Assembly (NCBI RefSeq): GCF_020080835.1
Contig: NC_058158.1
Coordinates: 22,767,639 to 22,831,638, forward strand
DNA from: Cotesia glomerata
Taxonomy: Eukaryota > Arthropoda > Insecta > Hymenoptera > Braconidae
Length of the DNA: 64,000 nt
Direction: 5' to 3'
Shown: in pieces, positions 1-11,544 of the stretch
Position numbering within the stretch: position 1 is the first letter of the stretch
How the letters are laid out: the number at the start of each line of letters is the position of its first letter
The notes under the pieces: generated by a model
Databases searched by the model: none
What the model was told of the DNA's origin: nothing
Seen by the model: only the letters and a program-made list of their open reading frames with translations
Translations under genes and position numbers: made by a program

Positions 1-330
1 TCAAATTGATGGTTCATTAGTTACAAAAATCAGAACAAAAAAAAATTTTTTTTCCCTGTGTTATTCTTATGGGAAATCGAAAAGTGTGAGGCGGACAACC
101 TCAATATTAATATACCAATATACTAATAATCAAAGAGCTCAAAAGCATAGAAAAGATATCTTTTTGAGCTCGGAGAGCTCAAAACAACACATAGATTGTA
201 TTTTTGAGCTCAAAGAGCTCACAAACTTCGTAGGTGCAATTTTTAGCGCCCAGGTATCAACGGAATTAGCGGGAAGTTATACGGATGGACTTCAGGGTCA
301 ACGGGATTCCTAATTTTTTTTTTTTTTTTT
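1..330 (+). repeat. 3' end of the GAGCTC/CTTCCCGC repeat family
   Basis: This fragment matches the end of the long repeat at 14670-15640. It carries three GAGCTC-centred palindromes at about 140-225, then AATTAGCGGGAAGT, then a stretch reading 'cttcagggtcaac' and a T-run. The short reading frame at 86-313 runs through these palindromes and is not a credible gene. Only the tail of the family is present here. Confidence 0.75.
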
Positions 331-527
331 TTTTCAACTAAGCTATCCATAATTATATTTTTTTAAGCTAGTTGTTGCGTGATAGGCATTTCAACAGAAA
401 ATTATGAAATTTTTTTTATTGAAAGATAAATATATTAATAATTCACTACCAAAATTTCAGATCATTGACCGCACCGTTTTTGAGTAATTAATTTTCGAAA
501 TTGCATCTTTTACACGTAGAGGTATAG

Positions 528-604
528 AGAGATGGTAAAGTTAGTATGAAATCTTTGGCCCACTCGAGTGGTACGGAAGATTTCATACTAACTTTACCAT
601 CTCT
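528..604. repeat. Near-perfect 77-nt hairpin with palindromic loop
   Basis: The arms AGAGATGGTAAAGTTAGTAT and its complement, extended by GAAATCTT, form a stem of about 28 bp. The loop contains a second perfect palindrome, CCACTCGAGTGG. The size is compatible with a microRNA-like precursor or with a tiny foldback element. The sequence does not decide between them. Confidence 0.7.
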
Positions 605-1340
605 TACTCAAACTGACGATCACACGGTAGTGCTTTCAATAAAACCATAGTACCTACTGAAATATTTGCTAATAATGTTGTAAATTATTTTATTGAAAGT
701 GATTCAATGATTTGAACTAATTTAAAATATTTTATTTAGTCATGTTGCTATACATTTAGCCTAATTCTTTTGTTATTGTTTATTAGTACTTAAAGATTGT
801 TGTTTATTCTTCTTTATTATTTTGTGAAGTATCAACTTTATGGTATTTCAATTTTTTCTTTTATTGCATTCTATTTTTCAACCATTGAGAACCTAATATT
901 TATATTTGTTGAATTTTTTGATAACTTAGAAAGTTTTTTACACGATTGTTCGAATAATGCTTAAATATAAATATTCGGTTTCCAACAGTTTAAAAATATA
1001 GTGTCATTCATTATTCTGCTGAAGCTGATTAGCCGATTAAAATTTTTTTTTTATTAATTTTGAAATGTTACGCTTTCTTAACGAAAGTTACAATAAATAG
1101 ACAGGGAAATAACAATAAATCAACTTAATAACCAACCTAGAAGTTGTACATTTTTTGTGGGTTTATGAATATCTACATAAATATAATTTGATATACCCAA
1201 ATCTATGGAAAGAATAAAAAAAAAACTTTTCTTGACTATAGAATGTAAATAAATCAACATTCATTAAGTGGATACACTTGATTTATAATTTCAATTTCCT
1301 TATATCTACACGCATATAGCCAAAAAGTGGCAAGTTAGAT
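605..1340. other. AT-rich intergenic sequence
   Basis: No supported reading frame, RNA gene or clear repeat was seen. Homopolymer A and T runs dominate. Confidence 0.6.
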
Positions 1341-1589
1341 CGGCTGCCCAATTTTAAAACACAGTAACTGCAAAATTTTTATACCTAATTTTTTTTTAAT
1401 ATTACTGCATTTTTTATAACTTTTAGACCTTAATTTCAAGTATTTTTTCTTAAAAATATTTATATTCAAGTATTTTCTATTCATAAATTAAATTTTTCAT
1501 CAATTTGGCAGGCAAACTTTTTTTTTTAATAAGAAAAATTTAAAAAAATTTCTAAATGTTAGTTACTGTGTTTTGAAATTGGGCAGCCG
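1341..1589. mobile_element. 249-bp MITE with 4-bp target duplication
   Basis: The left end CGGCTGCCCAATTT (then AAAACACAGTAACT) is mirrored by the right end reading AGTTACTGTG...AAATTGGGCAGCCG. Both ends are flanked by AGAT, a plausible 4-bp target-site duplication. There is no coding capacity. The superfamily is not recognised. Confidence 0.75.
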
Positions 1590-2766
1590 AGATACTTGCA
1601 AATCTACATAGATTTAAAAAATTTTTACCGATAGTACAACTATGAAACATTATTCATAAAAAATAAGGTAAGAACTTTTTTATTTTTTTCTTATTTTAAT
1701 TAAGAGTAGAAGTAAAGGTATCAATAAAAAAATATTGATTTCTGAAAATTTTCACTTTACATCAGACTAGATGTCACATCTACTTGATTAGAAAATTTTA
1801 TTACAGCGAATATATAAGACTTTCAAAACACATATGCTCAACACAAATCATAGTAGCTATATCAAAAAATTACATATGGACATATCATATATGACAGATA
1901 CATATTAATTTATCGACAATTTTTTATATGACTATGTCAAACTGAATCTAAAAGTTTTTTCTCATGTTCGAAAATTTATGATGACATGTGATTTCCAGTT
2001 TTTAAAGTATGAATGATTAAACTTGAGAACTGTTCTCATGTTTTATTCTACTAATACTCATAGAAAGAAACTATACTATCTTTGTTGCACTTGTATGGTA
2101 AATAGAAACTTATAAATCGAAATTCTCGTTATCGAACGAAAATTTTCAAAAAAAACGCTCTGCTAGGAAGTAGACATAAATAATCTATCAAATATCAGAT
2201 CGTTTTTACGTAAATTTTTATTTGTTTAGAAGAAATTTATAAAATTGCAATGGCAGAAAACGGTTCTTTAGAATGTTATAAAAATTTGTCATAAATACTA
2301 GTTTCATTCATTATAAATTTGAAAATATTTTAATACTAGTAAAAATATTAAAATCACTACTCCATTGCTACATAAATAAAAAATGTAAGTCTTTCAAACC
2401 TCTACGAAAGGTTAAAAATCGCTAGATTAAGCTGTTAAGTACTTGTGGCATCACCGTGATTTTGAAGTAAATTGCTGATATGTGGTGTGACCTTGATCAT
2501 TTTTAAATTTAAAAATAAGAAGAGCCTAAACCGTAATAATTCTCATGAACGAAGTTATTATGATGTTTGTAGAAAAAAAACTCGAATTTCAGTATAATAA
2601 TTTAAATTTATAGAAATATAATTATTATTTATTTGTTCAAAACTATAAATGAGACAAGAGAGTGAAAAAATTGCTTGATTATCCAATCCTATGGGCATAC
2701 TTCGAATGGAATGAATTGATAAGAATACTTACGCAGTCAATTAAATGGAATTAATAGGTAGAAATT
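1590..2766. other. Intergenic DNA and probable Rab1 3' UTR
   Basis: This AT-rich stretch has no supported gene. The part next to 2766 lies directly downstream of the Rab1 stop codon on the minus strand and should hold its 3' UTR. No single polyadenylation site can be chosen with confidence. Confidence 0.5.
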
Positions 2767-2978
2767 TCAGCAACATCCTGATTTAGGCGCATCAACGTCG
2801 CGACCTTGATTTATCTTCACTTTATGAGCTGGATCAGCATCTGTACCTGATGGTGGACCAACTCGTGCTTTTATTTCTGCTGCCATAGTCATGAAAGCTT
2901 GTTCTACATTCATAGCATTTTTCGCTGAAGTCTCAAGAAATGGTATAGTTAATTGATCAGCGTATTCCTATAATAATG

Positions 2979-3010
<32 letters not shown>

Positions 3011-4845
3011 TTTTTATTATTACTTCTTCACCATAACATTTTATCGGTATGAGGTCTCATATCATCAGAGAGAATTCAGGTGAAATTTAACAATTAAAAT
3101 TCGTTTTCGACAATTGTTGTTAGAGAAAGATTTTTTTACTCAGTGTAACTGAGTAAAAAAAAAAAAAAAAAAATCTTTTTCTAACAATTGTCGAAAAAGA
3201 ATTTTAATTGTTAAATTTCACCTGAATTTTCTCTGATGGTATGAGACCTCATACCGATAAAATGTTGTGGTGAAGAAGTAATAATAAAAAATTTAGTAAT
3301 TCTTCAAGAATTTCGGATTGGGATTTATCGCCTTAGAGTTATAACAAATAACTAAACGCCGATCTTCGAGTCAGATATATGGGGCATTCCACGCCAAATC
3401 GTCCTTTTTTGCACCTGACCTTATCTTATTTTTCATAACGCCGGTCCAAAAATTTTCGGGAATCCTCAAATAATAAGAAAAATGTATAGAACCAAAAGTT
3501 GAACATGTTAATCATCGAGAAAATTAATTTTTTTAAAAACAAAGGAAATTGAAAAACAATTGTTTTTTTTTTTTTATTTATTGCTTAGTGAATGGTGGGC
3601 ATTGAAATGAACAATTCTCCGATACTCTGAGTTTTATGATTTAAACCGTTTCATCAAATGGTGTAATGCATCATTATACACTGAGAGAAAAGTGCATAGT
3701 TGGCTGAATTATAACGTCACAAGTATGAAAATATAGTTTTCTAAACTTTTTTCTTGTATTTACTCGAACTATGCATTAGTTTAATTAACTATCAATAAAT
3801 AGTTATATGGACTATATTTTAATAAATATTTTTCTGTTATCTAAACAAAAAATTATTAGGTGACTGCAAAGTTGTTACAGACGATGTCTCAGATAGCTTA
3901 ACTGGAAGAGCTCTTGGTGCGTAACCATAACATCCGGGTTCGATTCCCGGTCCGGGCTGTCCGAATTATTTTTTCTGTTTTCTGAGTTATAGTTTATCAA
4001 GATGACTCTTGAGCCCATATTTAAATAAAAATAGTTTGAGTAACTATTCATTAGGGTTTAATGTAATAAATAAATTTAGGTATAAGAACTTAAACGAAAT
4101 AGTGGTGATGCTTTTTAATAACATTTTCCTAGTTTAGAGAATCAGATTTTTCTCTCAGTGTAAAGTCTCAAATGCAATAATTCTTAAACTAATAAAGACA
4201 TTTAGCTTATAGCTAGGCAAGAAGATGTTCTTTAACGATGTTATTTCTGAAGATGACACTTAATTAGTTTTTTTTATGAAGAGGATTCATAAGTGTCGCA
4301 AACTATCATTTCTCGAAGATGTTTAGAGTAATTTGAAAATAGACTTGCACCTTCGCAAGGATTAAAAATTTAAGAAACAATTCTGAGAAGCTAACCTGGT
4401 TAACGTTTCGTTCTATATCTAGAAAAAACACATTTCTGAAAATTTCAGGATATTTGTAGAAAATGTCAAAGTTTCATATGAAAGAAAGAAAAAAGAAATT
4501 AAAAATGGTAATCATCGAGAAATTCTGAGTTTTTTCGGAAAATATAAAAAATAACGATGAAGATAGGTTTGAATAGTTTTTTTCTATTTTTTTCCAAAAA
4601 GAACATTTAATAAAAAAAATTTTGAAAAAAAAAAAACGTTCCGATAAGTCAATTTTTGAAAAAGTTATGGCAATTTAAAAATAAAAAAGCGGTTTTTTTG
4701 AAAACTTCATAACTTTTTTTTGGTTGGGTAAAAAAATTTTAAAAAAATATGAGAGACGTTTTTGATAGGGTAGAAAAGGATGGTAAACATTCAGCCAAAT
4801 CAAAAGGGGTCAGGGTCAAAAGTGGTTGATTTGGCGTGGAATGCC

Positions 4846-4899
<54 letters not shown>

Positions 4900-4904
4900 T
4901 GCTG

Positions 4905-4958
<54 letters not shown>

Positions 4959-7900
4959 TATATATATATATCTATATATATTAGAGTGGTCCAAAAAAAG
5001 CATTTTAATTTTTTTTTTCAAGTGCTGCTGTCTTAAAAACTTCTCTAAGGTATAAAAAAAATTCTCTCCAAAGCGCAGCTTGATATCTCAATCCTTCATG
5101 AAGCTCAATGAATTTTTATTTTCCCATTTAAATAAAACGTAAAAAAATTTTATTTACGTTTTCATTCGGTAAAACTACGAAAAAAATTTTTTGTATTTTT
5201 CGTCAATTTCTCTTATAGGAAATTTAATTCTCTACAAAAAAGTACTGAGGTAGTTTTTTCGTAATCCTAACAAGTAAAAAGTTATTAAGCTTTAAATACT
5301 CGCAATAAAAGAAAATTTATTCAGATATGATTTTAGAATCCACGTTGTATCACATTTTCTGTTTCAAAATATTTGATTATGTAATTTATATTTCTTTCTT
5401 AAAAACATGGTATACAGTCTGATATCGGTAATTCAGTCTGGACCAGTGACAACAAATGACAATTGAATATATCGGTTTGTTTATTTGAACCACATGTAAA
5501 ATGCACTGAAGGAGATTACCAGACCTTGTAAATAATCTAACCACTGCTTAAAAAAATTAAACTAGATAATTTACTTTTAGTACTTTCTTGCGGCCTACAT
5601 GAAGATATATAGTAAATTAAATTTTTTGTTGATAATTAGTTTTTTACCCTAACCTGGCTGCATTTTAATAATTATGTCTTATAAGTAATATAAACTAACA
5701 TAAGAAATAACCAAAAAATTAAATAAATCTCATAGATTATATTGATTGTATGTTTATTAGTAATTTCTTTAAAGTCAAGCTTATTTACTTAAATATGTGA
5801 TGACTCCTGATATAAGGCAGTTTTACGCACGAACTCTACCTGTTTATTTATCATTTTTTTTTTTCAATGATTAAATTTAAAAATAAAAGAATCAATTCAC
5901 GAAGGACTTCTATTTACGTTCTCCTGCAATGTTTCATGATTTTTCATTCGGTCAAAAAGCGTCCCAGCATCGTGTTCAAAATTTAAATATTCACCTGTCC
6001 TACATGTTCTTAAATAAAAAAATTAAATTCAGTATACATCCGGAAGGATTAGCTTGCTCTTGATTCAGATTCCGTAATTAAATTCAAGTTCAATTTTAAA
6101 AAATCATTGCTCATAGGAAAAAATATCCAAATTGTAATGAGAAAAATTATTCATAATTCACAGTTAATACTTCACCAAAAGACATGTGTTAATTATATTA
6201 GAAACAGTCTAGTTTGATAAATTTTGAAATAAATACATGCAGTTACCAAAAAAGTTTTCGAAAAGATGCTTTGAAACTATCTTCGTTCAAATTTTCTTTT
6301 GTGCGAGTATTTAAAGCTCAATAACTTTTTACTCGTTAAGGTTACGAAGAAACTACCTCAGTACTTTTTTGTAGAGAATTAAATTTCCTACAAGAATAAT
6401 TGACGAAAAATGCATAAAAAAACGAGCAAGTGGGTTATGATCCACACGAAGAATGATAAGAAATGGAAAGTATATGAATGCGTTTTTAAAACGCAGAAAA
6501 TCTGTAAAAATATATTATTCTGTGAAATTAAGTTAATGGGATAGAGATTATTCTCTCGCCGATGGATTTTTTGAAAGTACAGTTTTCGTGTGGATCATAA
6601 CCCACTTACTCGTTTGAAAAAATATTGAAAAAGATACAATGACTTCTTACACAAAGAACAACGAATAAGCGCTTAATTTTTACATTCCGGAATTTCACAG
6701 TGAATATTACCTCCATCTCCAAACGCAAAACTCACAGGATTTTGCGTTTGAATCTGAATTTATTTAGTTTTGTCTCAACGTAACTTTTGAACCAAGAATA
6801 TTGAAATTTTATTATTTTAATCGATTATAAAAATAATATATTTCAATGAAATCAAAATTGGAGCTGGAAACCTGGGAACCTTTTCTTGTAAGTAATAAAA
6901 ACGGACGTATCATTCTCTTTTTCCAAAAGTAAAGCTTCCTTACATTTATGAATAGGGTAAACAATAGTTAAAAACTTTCATTCTAGCAATATGAGCTAAA
7001 ATTTTTATGAAAATATCTACAATTCATGATTTTAATGGATATATTTGAAAAAGTTATTAGAAAATTATTGAAATCAGAAAGCATTGGGGTTCGGTTACGA
7101 ATATCTTTTAAACGGTTGCAGTAATCAATTTAACATATTAGACCTTTTTTGCAGAGCGTTAAATTTCCTACAAAAATATGGCAGATTCATTTGACAACTA
7201 TTATTTTCTTATGTGGTAGGAAATTTAAAAAAAAAAAAATTTTTTTTGATAAATTTTTTGAACTTTGACCTCGGATATCGTTGAAATGGTTAATGTAATC
7301 GCTTACACATATCATATCTTTTTTGTAAATCATTCAATTTTTTACAAAAACATGTATATAGATTTGATTAAAAAATTGATCAATAGTGAAATATGATCTT
7401 TTTTATAAGAGACTAACAAAAAATATAAAACTGTGATGAGCATAAACTTCCTATCAATATTAAGAGCTCAAATTTGGTGAGCATTTCATAGAGATGCCTG
7501 AGAACCAACTTTTCAATATTAGAAGTTAAAAAAAAATAATCGATTTTTTTGACCCACCCTAATAGATATATTAAAACACCTTAAATAATAATAATAAAAA
7601 TAATTAATTGAAAAATATTTAATTCTCAAAGACGATCAAATTTTCATAAATTGCCGTACCTTAGCAGTAGCGTAATCAACGACTTTTTTGACATTTAAAT
7701 CACATTTATTGCCGACCAATAACTTGTTAACATTATCAGAAGCATAGCGGTCAATTTCTTCTAACCACTGTTTAACATTATTAAATGAGTCTTGATCTGT
7801 GCAATCATAAACAATGATGATTCCGTGTGCTCCTCTGTAATAAGAACTCGTAATAGTTCGGAAACGTTCTTGTCCAGCAGTATCCCATATTTGAAGTTTT

Positions 7901-8673
7901 ATCGTTTTACCATCAAGATCAATAGTTCTTATCTTGAAATCAACACCAATGGTACTAATGTAACTCTCCGTATAAGTATCATCAGCAAAACGTAGTAGCA
8001 AACATGATTTTCCTACTCCAGAGTCTCCAATAAGGAGGAGTTTAAAAAGATAATCACTGAAAAAATTCAATCAATTTTTTGGTAATAAGATACATGTCAT
8101 TGTTTATCGTAAAAAGTAGGATGCATAAATATCATGTAGAAGTTATTACGTTGTGGTTCAGCAAAAAAATGCAAAACAGGATACTCCATTATTGAAGAGA
8201 ATCAGATAATTAACTAAAGATTATAACTTAAAAGAAAATTCTAATTGAGAACAGCTGTTTGTAAATATTGACTGTAAAAATAGTATTTAGATATAAAAAT
8301 AATAGATTAATTATCGACTTGCGCTAAAAGATTTAATTGAAGATACAAAAATTAAAAAAGAACAAATCGTTAGAAAATCGAAAAAATTTTCACATTAATA
8401 AATGGAATTCATTATTAGAAATATAAGACAAGGTATAAGAGTAACTAAAAAATCTATTATCTTGCCAATGCTCTTAACACTGAACTAATTTTTCGATTTC
8501 ACTGGCTCTACCCAAGCTTAACACAAAAGAAAAACTAACATTTCAAAATTTATAATAGAGAAATTTGCAATTTACACTATTTAACGTATAAAGTAATAAA
8601 TAAAATGTAAAAAAGTGAAAAGAAAAAAAAATTAGATCGTATTTACTTACTACTCGGGATTCATTGTAGACAT
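2767..8673 (-). CDS. Rab1: Rab1 small GTPase, three exons
   Basis: This Ras-superfamily GTPase directs ER-to-Golgi vesicle traffic. Exons on the minus strand are 8673-8651, 8056-7660 and 2967-2767, all with GT-AG junctions and matching phase, giving 206 residues (the family is about 205). The protein starts MSTMNPEYDYLFKLL. It has the P-loop GDSGVGKS, the effector region YISTIGVDFK, the switch II motif WDTAGQERF, the guanine-binding motifs NKCD and ETSAK, and the prenylated end SGCC. The start was chosen because the 23-nt first exon restores the Rab1 N-terminus. A reading frame continuing into intron 1 would give a false start (MNFFSDYLF). Intron 2 is 4.7 kb and full of nested repeats, while exons 1 and 2 are 0.6 kb apart. 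Identity is very secure from the conserved sequence. Confidence 0.97.
2970..3010. repeat. (ATA)n microsatellite
   Basis: A run of AAT/ATA triplets sits just inside intron 2 of Rab1, close to the acceptor site of exon 3 at 2968-2969. Confidence 0.85.
3008..3293. mobile_element. 286-bp foldback element
   Basis: The left arm (3008 to about 3140) is almost exactly repeated in inverted orientation at about 3150-3293, with landmarks TCGGTATGAGGTCTCAT and its complement. A poly-A/T centre separates the arms. It is noncoding and looks like a MITE or foldback insertion next to the triplet microsatellite. Confidence 0.85.
3677..4162. mobile_element. Nested 486-bp MITE with CACTGAGAGAAAA ends
   Basis: The ends TACACTGAGAGAAAA and TTTTCTCTCAGTGTA form a 15-bp inverted repeat. 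The core holds a tRNA-like segment. The same terminal word also occurs once at 45566-45580 inside another element. No coding sequence is present. Confidence 0.75.
3892..3962 (+). other. tRNA-like segment inside a MITE (not a functional tRNA)
   Basis: An A-box-like stretch (TAGCTTAACTGG) and a B box (GGGTTCGATTCCC) with an intact T stem and loop are visible. The anticodon loop lacks the invariant U33 and its stem is weak. The 5' side does not pair as a canonical acceptor with the 3' side. It is best read as a tRNA-derived promoter remnant. Confidence 0.6.
4848..4979. repeat. (TA)n microsatellite
   Basis: Two long TA runs are separated by GCTGCTGC. The encoded Tyr-Ile repeats in two frames are an artefact of this tract. 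Transposon ends abut it on both sides. Confidence 0.95.
4980..5512 (+). repeat. ATTAGAGTGGTC transposon arm, copy 1
   Basis: This 530-bp arm begins ATTAGAGTGGTCC in a (TA)n tract and is nearly identical to 21713-22245. It contains the composite motif at about 5214-5243. A reverse-complement piece occurs at 6280-6400. No complementary end reading CCACTCTAAT was found, so the element is incomplete. Confidence 0.8.
5513..6279. other. Rab1 intron 2, no distinct feature
   Basis: AT-rich intron sequence with no supported coding or RNA feature. It is probably the eroded interior of the transposon whose arm ends at 5512. Confidence 0.5.
6280..6420 (-). repeat. Inverted copy of the ATTAGAG arm module
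   Basis: The segment is the approximate reverse complement of about 5210-5325, including the composite motif at 6367-6393 and the flanking words GAGTATTTAAAGCTCAATAA. It suggests that the element beginning at 4980 once had opposed arms. Confidence 0.7.
6421..6614. mobile_element. 194-bp MITE with AACGAG ends
   Basis: The left end begins AACGAGCAAGTGGGTTATGA and continues CCACACGAA. The right end is its near-exact complement, ending CCCACTTACTCGTT. It lies immediately beside the inverted arm module and is noncoding. Confidence 0.8.
6615..7089. other. Rab1 intron 2, no distinct feature
   Basis: No supported gene or structured repeat was seen. Confidence 0.5.
7090..7563 (-). repeat. Transposon arm ending CCACCCTAAT
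   Basis: This arm ends in CCACCCTAAT followed by a TA-rich flank, the complement of an ATTAGGGTGG end. It carries the paired words ATATCTTTTAAACGGTT and GCAGAGCGTTAAATTTCCTA at 7100-7175 and a degenerate second pair at 7265-7350. It does not match the 4980 arm, so the two ends are probably from different elements. Confidence 0.65.
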
Positions 8674-9327
8674 GCTACGTTGGCGAAGGCGTTTTTCTTA
8701 ATTCTTTATCTGTTCGTCACGACTGTCAAATCGAAACTTATATTATATGTACTGAAGTTATTTCTGCCTTAACCTTCAAGTTTTTTGTATAGTATATGAA
8801 TTGATGGTTCTTTGACGTTTTCACAAGTCAATTTTTATGCATTGAAATCGTTAGAAAATGTCCAAACAATGGCGGTTAGGCACACAAAGTATCTTTTTTT
8901 TTTTTAATATATCAAGTAAACGTAGGCAAATCTTTTTAATCGTTTTTCTCTATAGAATGATGTATGCATGAAAAGCTTTGAGGGATGTGTTGAGAATTAT
9001 TTCTTGGAGATAACCATAAGAGATGTTTTTTGGAAACAAGAAACAAGGCTGATAGGCGCACGACTGGATGAGAGCACAGTCAGTGGACGAGAATAGACGA
9101 TTGAAATCTTGGTAATTTATTAACTTCGTTTATACACAACCATTGTTGTTATAGAACCCCCACCCCCAGTTTCTTTTTTTTACTTCCGGAAAACGTCTTT
9201 TTTATATTGTTGTCATTATTTTTCTTGTATTGTTTTCATTGCTTTTTCCGGTAAAAAGTGTTGTGTTTCCTGAGAAACTGATCACAAAGCTCTTTAAAAA
9301 CAACATCGAGAACTTGCAGAACATTGT
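8674..9327. other. Rab1 5' flank and intergenic DNA
   Basis: The sequence next to 8674 should contain the Rab1 5' UTR and promoter. No convincing TATA box was identified. The small frame at 9230-9514 crosses the transposon boundary at 9328 and is rejected as a gene. Confidence 0.45.
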
Positions 9328-9668
9328 GGTTGCTTTCCAATTAATACAAAAAGTGACGCAGTGTAACGCAGTGCTCGATAAAGCGCTTTCCATCAACGAC
9401 ACTGTTGAACACAGCCGTACACTGTTTAACACTCGAAAAAGTAGTGTGACAGATGCTTACCAAGAATTACCAACAAAAAAGAGAAGAATTCTTTTCTCTA
9501 CTTATGATTTTTAATTATCTAGATTGGTATTAAAAAAACGAAAATAATTTATTGTAGAATCGAGTATCATTACTTAACCTCGCAATTTATTTACGGCATA
9601 TTCTAGTAGTATTATTTGAGATTATTAAATTGAGCTTGTCTCTTACTGCTAATTAAAATTTAATAAAA

Positions 9669-11538
9669 ATGTTCAAATGTAAATATTGCACTATTGAAGT
9701 GAGCCCTGAAAATGTCGCGAAACACGATTGCTTTATAAATAAAAGTGAGATATTCATAGATGATGACAACAATTTCTTCTACGACGGTAATAATAAGTTT
9801 TTTAAGTCTAGAAGCAGTATTGTGAATTGTTTAAAATACCTATAAAATTTTTTTTTTAGAAGATGACTTTGCAAAAGATCCAAGACCTGAGATTGGTGAA
9901 ACTACTGATGATTATGAAGCTTATGAGATCCTTGACGAAAGTTAGTACAAATAAATCATATACACTGGTCACAAAAATGAAAGCATACAAATAAATTATA
10001 AATTTTAAAGTGAAATTCAAAAATCTCTAACTTAGAGAGCAATGTTTGTAGAAACAAAACCAAATATGCAAGTAAAGCTATGTTTATCTAGTTTCAGGAC
10101 TAATATACAAAAAAATAAATTTTTTTGCAATTAAAATAAAAAACAGTTTTTCATTATAAAAATGTAGGCTGCTGCTAAAAATTTTTGAATTTCCAAAATG
10201 AATATAACATGAAAAAAATACTCGTTCCGTCAATTTTTCGCAATAACGATGAATCGGAAGCTTTCGGGCACTAAGAAACAATAACGTATCGCTTAGATGT
10301 TACTACTGTTACTTATGTGACTAGTGTATTTTAAGTTAGAAACATTTGCACCGAAATTAAAGAAAAATTACATATTCGTATGAGTTTCAAAAAATTATTG
10401 CCTTACAATTAAGAAATCAAGTTTTTTAAATAATTGTTTATGTCTTTAATCGTACATAAATTTTACTTAGTAAGATATAGAAATTTTGCTTATTGTTCAT
10501 AGGTTATTTAGAAGAAGAAAACGAAAAGCCTGAAAGTCTTCATTTTACAGGAAGTATAAAAAAATCAAGTACGTATTAAAATACGATATAGTTTTCAATG
10601 AGGTTATTTAATGTATTTGAAATTGTAAGTTTCATATCTATGCATGTGCAGGTGCAATGTGGACCAAAGATGCGACTTTATCACTATTGAGCTTATATGA
10701 AGCAAATGTCGAAAAATTGGACCATGCTAATAAAAAAACGAAATTATGGAACACAATTTCACTTGGTTTGAAATCGATTGACTTACAGGTAACATATTTA
10801 ATGAAAAAGTAAAATCTATTCATTATGGAAAAAAATATTCGTTATTCTTAAATTGATTAATTGTTGCAGTATTCTTCAGATCAAGTAAAATGGAAGATGA
10901 ACGCTCTTCTGTCTAAGTATAAATCATGTTTCGACAATAATTCGAGAAGCGGACGTGATTATCAAACCTTTGATTATTATGATGTTATTGATGAGATAAT
11001 GCAAAAAAATACAAAATTCACAGCTACTTCTTCCGTTAGATCATCTAATCCATTGAAGTCTAAAAATACTCCGGTAACTAATTTATCTCCCAATAATAAC
11101 TCTGTTAACCTGAATAAAATAGGAAAATCTGCTTACAAAGAGAAAGTAAATGTTAGCGAAGATAAATTATCTTCTTCGCCAAGTACAAACAGTTCAAAAG
11201 ATAAGACAAATGCAACACCACGTGGGACTGGCTCGAAAATAGCAAGACAAAAAGTAGCTTTAGAACAAGAATGGCTTAAACATCTTAAAATGAATGAAGT
11301 GAAAGCAAAAGCAGATGCTGAACTTCGAGAAAAATATTTAATTCAAAAAAGAGAACAAAATGAACTTAAAAAAAATTACTTACGGTTACGAACCGAAGAA
11401 TTGGAACAAAAGAAAGAACTAGAGATGCAAAAATTAAAATCAAAACAACGACGTCATGAAGATATTCTGGATATGATGAAATCACTACGTCCAAATAATG
11501 CAAGGGAACAAAAGAAAAATGCTTATGATTCTGATTAA
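9669..11538 (+). CDS. Harbinger-associated Myb/SANT-like DNA-binding protein, five exons
   Basis: Exons 9669-9786, 9860-9940, 10503-10568, 10652-10788 and 10870-11538 have GT-AG junctions and compatible phases, giving 356 residues. The N-terminus MFKCKYC...KHDC resembles a small C2HC zinc-binding motif. An acidic linker follows. A trihelix/Myb-SANT-like domain spans exon 4 and early exon 5 (from MWTKDATLSLLSLYEA to about YKSCFD). The C-terminus is a Lys/Glu-rich probable coiled coil. In PIF/Harbinger elements the second protein of this type helps carry the transposase to the nucleus and binds the ends; that role is inferred from the family. The gene converges on the transposase gene at 12287-13670. 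The exon structure is my reconstruction and the exact start is the least certain part. Confidence 0.85.
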
Positions 11539-11544
11539 TCGATT

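Larger units (their letters stand above)
3381..4847. mobile_element. DNA transposon with GGGGCATTCCACGCC ends
   Basis: The left end GGGGCATTCCACGCCAAATC is mirrored at the right by GATTTGGCGTGGAATGCCCC. Both flanks are ATAT in (TA)n. The interior has no transposase. A second element with its own inverted ends (3677-4162) is nested inside. A partial relative of the right end lies near 52195-52585. Confidence 0.8.

Noticed and set aside
4780..5055. Reading frames rich in Tyr-Ile across TA tracts (also 26408-26668 and 33712-34047)
   Set aside because: They are translations of (TA)n microsatellites with no unique protein sequence.
7792..7995. Plus-strand frame opposite Rab1
   Set aside because: It is an antisense shadow of a highly conserved coding exon.
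9230..9514. 94-codon frame at the Harbinger left end
   Set aside because: It crosses the transposon boundary, so it cannot be a conserved gene of either side.
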